DNA from: Siphonodentalium dalli
Lineage: Eukaryota; Mollusca; Scaphopoda; Gadilida; Siphonodentaliidae
Assembly: GCA_032622095.1 (NCBI GenBank)
Contig: CP136061.1
Location: forward strand, 217,586,373 to 217,650,372
Length of the DNA stretch: 64,000 nt
Reading direction: 5' to 3'
Under the pieces are notes generated by a model. It was not told the DNA's origin. It made no database searches and was given only the letters and a program-made list of their open reading frames with translations. Below, piece by piece: positions 54,869 through 64,000 of the stretch. A program made the translations under genes and the position numbers. Position 1 is the first letter of the stretch. Every line of letters starts with the position of its first letter.

Positions 54869-55454
54869 TCATTTCTACAAATGAATCAAAGGTAATCAAG
54901 AAACTAATAATCAGTCATCATATTATAATATATATTATAATTCAGCTATCAATTGTTAAAGCAAGGATTTATTGTGTGTGGGAAATTCATTCCTAAATAA
55001 GAAGTGGTTAGAATTTTGTAGTCGCAACTTTTAATTCCTATTTTTCTTCAGAATGTGAGTGTTGAATGAATGAACCATTTATGTAAGAGAATGCAATTTA
55101 TGTTCGAAAGATCAAATTAAAAAATTAAAGAGAAAATCAATCTCTGTTAAGAAATATTGGATTCATAACAAAAAATCACTGTCAACACTGCTGTCAAGAG
55201 AAAATAATTTTCTCTTCAAATCATCAATTATGTATTTTCTCTCAACATAAACTCCCTTTGTCTTGACATAAAACAATACAATATCTCTTCAGAGGAAGTG
55301 ATATTTAACTTGAATCTCCTTGACCTCAATGGGAGATCTATATATAATTAGCATGTTGTGCTCATTTAAGCTTTAAAGGGAGTTTCCTTTCCAATTTCTG
55401 TTTAATAAGTGGAATCATTTCTTAACAGGATTTAATTTCTCTTACATGTATTAA

Positions 55455-55875
55455 AGGCCCACTTAATTTTCGAACCCCCAGTTTACTTTATATAAAATAT
55501 ATGCCATATTATATACCATTTGAAAGAGAAAGCTCCAAAACATTGTATTATCAACTTATCGGGTGTAATAAACTGTGGACATGTTGTTTTTGTTGAGTTG
55601 CCAACGCGTTTTTCATCAAGATTGAAGTAAAAATCAGTATTATTTTCAATGCAGGGGGATAACTCTATATATTAAAGATAGAGTTATTCCCCTTTCATTG
55701 AAAAAGTTTGAATTCTGTTGCATTCTGTGTGCCAGAGGGGGGAAGTCTTCAGCAGTTTTCTATTTCTCTGTGGGCATCTTCTGAGACACATGTTTCAAAT
55801 ATAGTATTTTATGGCATAGATTGTTATTAAAACCGTATATCAAGTCACTATAAAAACAAATAATTAAGTGGGCCT
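55455..55875. mobile_element. TTAA-flanked inverted-repeat element
   Basis: TTAA at 55451-55454 and 55876-55879. Ends AGGCCCACTTAATT and AATTAAGTGGGCCT. A second palindrome lies inside (GGGGATAACTCTAT and ATAGAGTTATTCCCC, 55653-55696). No ORF. Confidence 0.7.
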
Positions 55876-56089
55876 TTAAAGAGGAGATGAACTTTAATTT
55901 GTCTTTTAAACTAAAACAAATTTCTCTTAACATGCAGCTAGAAATGAGATAAAATTAGTTTTTGTAATGAGAAATTGCATATCTGTTAAGATAAATTAAA
56001 TTTCTTATTATCGAAACATTTCACACCAAAAAAGTTCATATGAATACTTCTGCACTTGTATTATCTTTTCATCATACTGTACTGTACAT

Positions 56090-56180
56090 TTTTCCTGAAC
56101 ACCCCTTCAAATGAATAATAGACGGTTCCAACATTTACTTTTTAACTGGGTGGAAGAACCCATTTAGTATAGAAAGTGTT
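56090..56180. mobile_element. Family G fragment
   Basis: CTGAACACCCCTTCAAATGA, AATAGACGGTTCCA, GGAAGAACCCATTTAGTATA match the 15401 copy. The end reads AAAGTGTTAAC. Confidence 0.5.
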
Positions 56181-56593
56181 AACAGAAATTGAATAAGTAA
56201 GAACGAAATTAATAGACTATTATGAAAGAAAAAATTGTATTTAAAAAAATAACCCTAAACGTGAATTTCCCTCCGCTTAAACGTCCCCATATAAATATTC
56301 ACAACAGAGTTTCTTTATTGATGGATGTCTGGGACTAATATGTGTTCAGAATACACATTAAAGTGGAATATAATATGCCGATATTATAGGTGGCACATAT
56401 CGTGCATAACCATGGAAAAAGACGCTGTCGGCCACGACATATCCGATAGGTCATGCCATTCACAATGAAACAAGGGATATATTAGGCCGTTTTATTTACA
56501 TACTCCGTTCCCCGATGAAATTCCGCGGCTGACCACTGGTCTAACATGTAGATTGTTGGGTATATTCCCACAACATATAAACTAAAGATTAAT

Positions 56594-56760
56594 AGAAGCA
56601 AATTAGATTTTTGAGACAATGCAAATTTTTTGAGATTGGGTGGGATACGAACCCCGGCCCGACGGCGAGCGCGCCTTGCGACTCAAAGTCCGACGTCAAT
56701 ACCACACGGCCACCGAAGCAAAAAATTTGCATTGTCTCAAAAATCAAATTTGCTTCTAAA
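56594..56760 (-). mobile_element. Foldback with a tRNA-like core
   Basis: The arms AGAAGCAAATTAGATTTTTG and TTGAGACAATGCAAATTTTT are repeated in inverted form at 56719-56760 (AATTTGCATTGTCTCAAAAA, TCAAATTTGCTTCT). The arms enclose a GC-rich core of about 85 bp (next entry). Confidence 0.75.
56638..56720 (-). ncRNA. tRNA-related (SINE-like) Pol III sequence
   Basis: On the minus strand TGGCCGTGTGG resembles an A box and GGTTCGTATCC a B box, about 50 nt apart. GGTGG at the 5' side can pair with CCACC at the 3' side. The middle is longer than in a normal class I tRNA and no good anticodon stem forms, so this is a tRNA-derived SINE head or relic, not a tRNA gene. Confidence 0.5.
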
Positions 56761-56964
56761 AATAGGCGCCTGGTGTGTTGTATAGTCCCAAGCATGTTCT
56801 AAGAGCAATGCTCGCCATGTTTCGGAGGCATAACATATATAACATTGCTGCTGTGCCGTACCTCCTATATACATAAAGATTAATATTTTAAACGATGTAG
56901 GCGATGTCCACATTTAAACTCAATAACTCTTAATAAGCGAGGGATCATGCAATAGTCGCTACCA

Positions 56965-57910
56965 TAAGCAAGATCGCGGAGTCGAGACCGTATTGGATTC
57001 ATCCAGCTCCGTTCCGTGCATGTTTCAGAGATATAGTGCTATATACAGGTTATTAAGTTCTGGAGTAGCATTTTCATATTATGGAGCTTTTGAATATTCA
57101 TGACTTCCATATATGGAAATGCTATACTCCAGAATCTTGGCTTTTTGCACTAAAACCAGTCCTGGTGGATCCAATGCCCCGAGTTACTGACATGGCGTAT
57201 TGGGTCCATCCAGCCTCGATCGATGCAGTGCTACAGGTTCTGGAGTATATAGAATTCCATATATGGATCTTTTGAATATTCACGAATTCCATATATGGAA
57301 TTCTCGAATATTCAAAACTCCATAAATTATTATTATATGGAATGCTATACTCCAGAACTTTGACCTGTAACACTTAAACCGCTGTATGGATCCAGTTGAC
57401 ATGGTAGCGACCAGGGTCCCTGGCAGTCTCGTTGAAAAGACGACGATAATCCTAACGAACGTACGTCTCCAGATGGATGTGTCCATTATACTTCACTTCT
57501 ACAAACGACGCGACATTCCCAACATGGCGTAATACAATAAGATGCGAAAGAATAATCAGTCACGAATATCGTTGGCTGATGATGCACGGTCTCCTGCATG
57601 TATATATAGGCCTATTACTATGAATAAATGCGTTATGGATATATGGCCTGTATTCAGTTTTCCAACAATAGGTGAGTTTGACAATGTGTGGGAAACGTCG
57701 ATAGACCTCTGATATGTGAAGTGATCTGTTATGCCATAAACCAATGAAATCACGCGCGTGCTTAGTCACTCTCCAATGAAATGGATGGATTCCCATCAAT
57801 GCAGCATGATTATGAATGAGATATCCAGAGACGCTTATATTGTAAAATTTTCGTGGGCTTTTTGAAGAGACCGGGTCCCTGGTAGCGAGTGACTCGGTGA
57901 TCTCGCTTCG
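56965..57910. mobile_element. Composite family F region
   Basis: ATAAGCAAGATCGCGGAGTC at 56966 and GAGTGACTCGGTGATCTCGC at 57887 are inverted outer ends. Several CCATATATGGAA arms and CTCCAGAACTTTGACCTGTA occur between, suggesting two nested or partly duplicated F elements. 57440-57880 holds no recognised gene. Confidence 0.5.
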
Positions 57911-58617
57911 AGATTTAGATTTTCCATCCCGTGAAAAAGAACATATTTCGTTTCGTACAAATTTATCCGAGTTTTGGCGGATGCACATCAACCAAGTCCG
58001 ATAACTCTTAAACCCGGAAGTAAAAATCCACCGCGAAAAAAGAAAACAAATGTGTCGATAAATTTGGCTTTTTGCCGTATAAATACTTTATACATGGATC
58101 ATAATTTGGTAATACAGAAGCAAGACATAACGAATACACGGACATTCTTGGAAACTATATCTCACAGACTAGTACATATTTTTTGTCGAGTAAGATTAAT
58201 TTAGTGTGACCTAACTAAACTTATAGCCGGCGGTTACTCCACAATCAGTGGCCAAAATACAGTCCATCAATTATCTCTACAATACCAAGAACTTTACAGA
58301 GAAATTAGAAGACACCAAACTGTAGATTGACTATCCTCGAGACTCCAGCATACTCAATCCCTGACTGGAACAATTACCAATACGACAAGCAGGTAAGAAA
58401 ACACCGAGATATCCACCAGCAATACAACCTCCTAATCCAGAAGACCACCAAAACGTACTGACTGAACAAATCAGACAACTTAACATCGAGATTAAGGCAG
58501 TCAACTGAGACCATGTAAAATTACAAGCTGTACAGAAATGATGGCATCCACCCTGATGAATTACTCAGTGAAGTCTGGCTCCGGAAAATCAGGAACCAGA
58601 TACTCAAAGACTGCTGG

Positions 58618-59010
58618 TAGTAAACAAAATGTGGGTCGGTATGGGCTGAACCATGCTATAACCCATACCAGACAAAAAACACACAGACCACACCATCAGG
58701 AGCACTGCGGAGAAAGGGTAGGCATGGGCTGTACCATGCTACACCCTACACACCCCAACTGGCACTGCAGAGAAAGGGTAGGCATGGGCTGTACCATGCT
58801 ACACCCTGCACACTCCAACTGGCACTGCAGAGAAAGGGTAGGCATGGGGTGATCCATGCTACACTCTATTCACCCCATTACCAACGGGCACTGCAGAGGA
58901 AGGGTAGGCATGGGCTGATCCATGCTACACTCTATGCACACCAAAACCAAAAACACCAGGCTCTACACAACAAACATAAAACAAATGCGGGTCGGTATGG
59001 GCTGAACCAT
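58618..59010 (+). repeat. 60-bp tandem repeats in the LINE leader
   Basis: Unit GGCACTGCAGAGAAAGGGTA + GGCATGGGCTGTACCATGCT + ACACCCTACACACCCCAACT occurs at least three times (58690-58865), with diverged flanking units GGGTCGGTATGGGCTGAACC at 58633 and 58989. The 60-bp period keeps frame, so a repetitive peptide (HCRERVGMGCTMLHP) is an artefact of it. Confidence 0.8.
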
Positions 59011-62000
59011 ACTATACCCCTAACAGATAGCCACAAAAGGAGATATGGGAACATAACAACGGCAAAACACCTGCGCCTCCTCCTCATCATCGCTGGCATC
59101 GAACAAAACCCAGGGCCCAAAAAAGCAAAAAAGAAAGCTCCCACCAAGCAAAAGGAAAAATCAGTATACCCCTGCGGAGTATGTGAAGGAGCAGTGACAT
59201 GGACAGTCAACTTAGGAGTATGCTGCGATAGCTGTGATGTTTGGCATCACTACTCATGCGTAGACCTAGACACATCAGAAGTCCAATCACTAGAAGAAAG
59301 ACCCAGCAAAGAATGGAAATGCATGAAATGTGACAGCATCAACATCGAGAGCTTCACATTCCATAGCTATGAAGTCAGTACCTCCAACTACTACCAAACA
59401 CTAAGCCATCTAGACAGCTCCATCCGAAGTATGAACTCAATTTTCGACCCGACCCATACTAGCAGCCCCAAAGCAGACACAACTCTAGGCTCAGCATCAA
59501 GATCGAACAGATTAGCATCCCAAAATACCTTTAACACACCAAGGAAAGACAATCTCAGATTGCTAATTGTTAATTGTAGAAGCCTAGTCAGCAACAAAGC
59601 GGAACTGTAAATCGCAACCTCCTACATAAAGCCTGATGTTATCATCGGTACAGAGTCATGGCTAAAAGGAAAGAAACCAGGAAAAGAACCAGCCCAAAAT
59701 GCCATCAAGTCAGCTGAAGTCTTTCCTGAAGATTATACTGCCTATAGGAACGACCGAGATACTACGGGTGGAGGAGTCTTCATTGCCATTCAACAGGAAG
59801 CAGTTGCAATAGAGAAGACAGAATATATCACCAACTGCGAAATTGAATGGATAAAACTGTCAATACAAGGAGGCAAGGATATACACGTGGGAAGTTTCTA
59901 CATGGCACATCGATCCAAATCAGACGTAGAAAATCTAGAAAAATCCATCAAAGCACTGATGAAAAAGACTGACTCCAGCTTCATACTTGGAGGAGACTTT
60001 AATTGTCCTGACATCGACTGGGATACAATGACTGTAAGGCCGGGGGCACAAGACAGAGAGATACAGAATGACCTCATCAACGTATGTGCAAAATTAGGAC
60101 TAAAACAGGTACAGGAGGACCCAACCAGGGAAGGAAACCTACTGGACCTAATCATAACAAACAATCCAGCATTACTAAAATCCACCACTACAATACCTGG
60201 CATATCAGACCATAATATGATCATTGCTGACTGTTCTCCAACTCCATCCTACAATAAACCAGTACAGAGAACTAGATATCTATTCGACAAGGCAAATTGG
60301 ACTGACATAGCTGCAGATGTGGAGAAGATAGCGGTGCAAATAGAAGATTTTCCCACTGATAGCAACATCAACACCATGTGGAACTTCTTTCGCGATTCCA
60401 TCAAAGAAGTTGTGGAAAAAAGAGTACCAAAAGCACCAAGATGTCGACGCAAACAACTGCCATGGATAAATAGAAGACTCAAATTGCTTCTAAGGAAAAA
60501 AGCAAGATTACACAGGAAAGCTAAAGAAGCAGGATGTTGGAAAGAGTATAAAGACCACCAGAAAAAATGTAGGAGAGAAATGAGGAAAGCAGAACGAGAA
60601 CACATAAACACCATAATAAAGAAGGGGAAGGAAAAGAAAACATCAAAACCCTTCTGGAGCTACATGAAGGCCCAAAAACAAGAAAGAACAGGTACGCCAC
60701 CGCTAAAAACAGGAACATCACTCACAAACGATGCAAAAGAGAAGGCGGAGCTACTAAATAAGCAATTCCAGTCGGTATTCACCATAGACACTAACGAAGA
60801 GTTACCATCCATACCACAAAACAGTGTAAACATCAAACCACTGGAAATCACAGAAGAAGGAATAAAGAAACTCCTGGAAGATATAAAACCATCAAAGGCA
60901 CCAGGTCCAGACAACATCCCTAACAAAGTACTCAAATTACTGGCCAACGTACTGGCGAAACCCATCACCACCATATTCAACAAATCTATAGAGACCGGCA
61001 CCCTTCCAGAAGACTGGCTGAACGCAAACATAACACCAGTTTACAAGAAAGGAGACGTTCACCAACCATCCAACTACAGACCAGTATCACTCACTTCAAC
61101 ATGCTGTAAGCTACTAGAGCACGTCCTGTGTAGACATATCCGCGACCACCTGGAACTCTGCAACCTACTGACTGATAGAAACCACGGATTTAGATCTGGC
61201 CACTCATGTGTAACCCAGCTTGTAAACACCACACAAGATCTACTATCGTCCTTTGACTCGGAGAAGCAAACTGACATGGCAATCCTCAACTTTTCCAAAA
61301 CATTTGACACGGTACCACACCAGAGTCTGCTATACAAACTGAAGTCATACGGAATCACAGGACCAATACACACCTGGCTGACAAGCTTCCTAACAAAAAG
61401 GCATATGAGAGTAGTGTTGGAAGGAGAATCATCCAAAAGTGTTCCAGTGGAATCGGGAGTACCCCAAGGTGCGGTACTAGGACCCCTACTATTCCTCTGC
61501 CACATCAACGACCTTCCACAAGCAGTCAAATCAGAAGTAAGACTCTTTGCTGATGACTGCATACTATACCGCCAGATAAATGACCACCAAGACCACATCC
61601 AACTACAACAGGATCTGACATCACTAGAAGAATGGGCGAAAACCTGGCGGATGAGATTCAATGCTGGAAAATGCTCCATAATGTCCATGAAGAACAAGGA
61701 CAAGAACAAAACATCGTTCATCTACCAGCTTGACCATCAAATTCTGCAATCAGTCAAACAAAGCGTCTGCCTTGGACTGACCATCACAGATGACCTAAAA
61801 TGGTCAACGCACATATCCAAGATCACTGGAAGGGCCAATATCACCTTAGGCTTCCTACGCAGAAACTTACGAAGAGCGGACAGTAAATCCAGAGAGACCG
61901 CATATAGAGCTATGGTAAGAACATCACTCGAATATGGAGCAGAAATATGGGACCCCGCCGCAGTAGGAGAAATAGAGAAGTTAGAGAAAGTGCAGAGAAG

Positions 62001-62397
62001 AGCGGCAAGATTCATCACCAACAACTATAGAGACCGGGAAAAAGGCGCAGTAACCAGCATGATTGATGGCCTAAGGTTAGACTCACTAGAGATCCGCAGA
62101 AAGATGAAGAGAATAGAACTCTTCGGCAAGGTGGTTGAGGGGATAATCCCAGCCATACACACACATGATTTACTAAAGGATAAGAAAGGAAGGAAAATTC
62201 GAGCAAAAAAGTTTCCAGACCACAAAAGTGATAACATAATTTCGAGCCAAGAGTGTATCAACTCACGATCGTTCGAACCAATAAGAGCCAACACGGAACA
62301 ATATAAACAATCATTCTTCGTGAGAACGATCAGGGACTGGAACAGTATAGAAGATTACGCATGCTTGGGGAATACAACAGGAGAAACACCAGAGTAG
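58849..62397 (+). pseudogene. Nearly full-length non-LTR retrotransposon ORF (PHD + APE endonuclease + RT), inactivated
   Basis: One reading frame, interrupted only by TAA at 59608-59610, encodes: a 2A-like motif GIEQNPGP (59095-59118); a PHD-type zinc finger (CGVC, CCDSCDVWHHYSC, WKCMKC; about 59170-59335); an APE endonuclease (NCRS, TESWL, GGDFNCPDIDW, SDHNMI); an RT with SNYRPVSLTSTCCKLLEH, HGFRSGHSC, SGVPQGAVLGPLL and LFADDCILYR; and the LEKVQRRAARF thumb. Motif A reads ILNFSKTFD: the catalytic Asp of LDFSKAFD is Asn (61288-61290). With the stop in the endonuclease this copy is dead. The architecture fits the CR1/L2/jockey-like group of marine invertebrates. The start codon is not resolved. 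Confidence 0.92.
59095..59118 (+). other. 2A-like ribosome-skipping motif in the LINE ORF
   Basis: LRLLLIIAGIEQNPGP resembles the D(V/I)ExNPGP consensus with the first Asp replaced by Gly, preceded by the usual hydrophobic stretch. Such motifs are known at the N-terminus of several invertebrate non-LTR elements. The Gly probably lowers activity (inference). Confidence 0.6.
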
Positions 62398-62435
62398 TAG
62401 CAACGACGCGACAACAGCCGAGAGGCTCCTGCGCC

Positions 62436-62462
62436 GGAAAAAATACAGATACAGATACAGAT
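62436..62462 (+). repeat. Short tandem tail of the LINE
   Basis: GGAAAAAATACAGATACAGA continues as a third ATACAG unit. It follows the stop by about 45 bp and is the likely 3' terminus, as LINEs of this group commonly end in short tandem repeats. Confidence 0.6.
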
Positions 62463-62509
62463 TTAAAATACTCAATAGGCCTAAACATCGACGTATATAA
62501 CTATATTGT

Positions 62510-63704
62510 CAGGTCTGGCAAATGTGAGAATACAGCTACAATAGCTGTATTCAGCTAACCTAGCTGTATTCAGCTATATATTATACTCTCAAACCGGCTG
62601 TTTTCGATAATAAACTAGAAGCGCTAATTTGCGCATCAAAATTAGGCTACCATATTCTCCGGTCACCCTCAACCAAATCAAAATCGTCGCTTGTGTTCTG
62701 ACAAAGTGTTGCCTTTTGTCGGCACGGCGATGGTGATTATGTGTGAAAACTTACTACGGCGGTCGATGTCGGTCATAACGGTTAATAACTCTCTTATGCA
62801 ATGCGGAATACCTTGAAAAATACATTAAATACAATATTTATCACCGAAGATGGAACATCTTAATAATTCCCGGAAGTATCAATATGATGCTGCTAAAATG
62901 CAGTTTGGTTGGTGCGTTAAAACAGGTAAAAAGGGGAACATCTCTAGACAGAGTTTAACCGAGCGAGTTCCACTCAATGCTTGAGCTGATTCTCTCCAAA
63001 AATACGGAAACGCATACATGTATGTCGAATCGCGAAAATACCTTTGAATACCAATGTTATGTTTAGTAAGTTTTCACACATGATATATTTTCCCGTCAAA
63101 CAGATTAAATAGTTCTGATTCGCTAACGACCAGGACTTCATGTTTGAAATACTTCAGAAATTATATAAGTCGCATTTTCATTTCAGTTGTCCCTATGTTA
63201 TGCCATACATTTGCAATATGCCGCACAATATCTGTATATACCATTATGAATAGTTACCAGTATCGCTCACAAACCGCTAGTGGTAGGTAATTCTAAATGC
63301 TTGATATAGGTACACCATTCTAACGCCCCCTACCGGTTTAGCATCGGGAAGAAGTAAACGAGTGTTTGGGATGAATTTGATCTTTATTGTATAAGTTAGT
63401 TAATGAATGCATTTGCAGAAAATAGTCCCCAGAATATTTACTGACATCGACCACCGTAGTAAGTTTTCACACAAAATCAGAATTGCCGTGTCGACAAAAG
63501 GCAACACTTTGTCAGAACACAAGCGACGATTTTGATTTGGTTGAGGGTGACCGGAGAATATGGTAGCCTAATTTTGATGCGCAAATTAGCGCTTCTAGTT
63601 TATTATCGAAAAACAGCCGGTTTGAGAGTATAATATATAGCTGAATACAGCTAGGTTAGCTGAATACAGCTATTGTAGCTGTATTCTCACATTTGCCAGA
63701 CCTG
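62510..63704. mobile_element. Foldback DNA transposon with about 270-bp terminal inverted repeats
   Basis: Ends CAGGTCTGGCAAATGTGAG and CTCACATTTGCCAGACCTG; ATTGT is duplicated at 62505-62509 and 63705-63709. The arms match over about 270 bp (AAGCGCTAATTTGCGCATCA, TTGCCTTTTGTCGGCAC, AAAACTTACTACGGCGGTCG on the left, complements on the right). The 650-bp interior is non-coding. A 5-bp duplication with CAG..CTG ends is consistent with a hAT5-like or other small-TSD family; superfamily uncertain. Confidence 0.85.
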
Positions 63705-63771
63705 ATTGTATCCATATATATTTAATATAGATCGATGGCCTAAATTAGTAAATAAAAAAGAAGAACTTTCA

Positions 63772-64000
63772 ACAGGTCGGGCACAGATGCCAAATGAGCT
63801 AAATAGCTCATTTGAGCTCACCTAGCTAAATTGAGCTAAATGTTTAATGTGATTTAAGTCCATTTCCTCAGTTCAACACATGCATCAAATTATCGCATTG
63901 CGAATTTACATTCATCAGGTCGTGCACACATCCAAAACGGTCTACGTAGCTCGTTTTGTCTACTGTAGCCCGATTGAGCTACGTTTTTAATGTGATTTAC
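63772..64000. repeat. Family J repeat, runs off the window
   Basis: CAACAGGTCGGGCACAGATG, CCAAATGAGCTA, TAGCTAAATTGAGCTAAATG and TTTAATGTGATTTAAGTCC match the copy at 36304-36990 and then repeat again from 63918 (AGGTCGTGCACACATCC, TTTTTAATGTGATTTA). Confidence 0.6.

Noticed and set aside
58538-58852. Repetitive peptide HCRERVGMGCTMLHP as a secreted repeat protein
   Set aside because: It is a read-through of 60-bp tandem DNA repeats in the LINE leader, in a different frame from the retrotransposon ORF.
59898-62294. Several minus-strand ORFs of 90-215 codons opposite the LINE
   Set aside because: Shadow frames of the LINE coding sequence.

Overview
The window is AT-rich animal nuclear DNA: genes are split by GT-AG introns, intergenic space is filled with transposon debris, and there are no operons or ribosome-binding sites. 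Gene content (an EXC-4-type CLIC, profilin-4, FAM228), a PHD-finger non-LTR retrotransposon with a 2A-like motif, and a high density of the word TACATGTA suggest a lophotrochozoan, most likely a mollusc. The species cannot be read from the sequence.

Layout. (1) 1-7.1 kb: the last two coding exons of a plus-strand CLIC gene, separated by a 5.6 kb intron full of MITEs and a dead hAT copy. (2) 7.5-17.3 kb: only transposons, including a 4.2 kb foldback nested in a hAT-type MITE that still has its 8-bp target duplication. (3) 17.4-23.9 kb, minus strand: a complete profilin-4 (PFN4) gene, reconstructed from four core exons, a possible upstream coding exon, and two alternative copies of the tiny last exon separated by a TTAA-flanked MITE. 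(4) 24-35 kb: two 5'-truncated LINE fragments, MITEs and tandem repeats. (5) 35.9-52.0 kb, plus strand: a FAM228-family gene with all junctions in phase and two paralogous alternative terminal exons. (6) 52-58 kb: MITEs, including a foldback with a tRNA-like core. (7) 58.5-62.5 kb: a nearly full-length but inactivated LINE, followed by a 1.2 kb foldback transposon (62.5-63.7 kb).

PFN4 and FAM228 lie head to head, as I recall them doing in vertebrates (human 2p23), so this looks like ancient conserved microsynteny. An RFX X-box-like motif lies upstream of FAM228, consistent with a cilia or sperm programme. The strongest candidate for something undescribed is a double-hairpin module (core GCCAATGCATTCTC, then TTATATATGCGAG, then a 13-nt tip) found inside at least four MITE families with unrelated termini. 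Its two arms carry compensatory changes from copy to copy.
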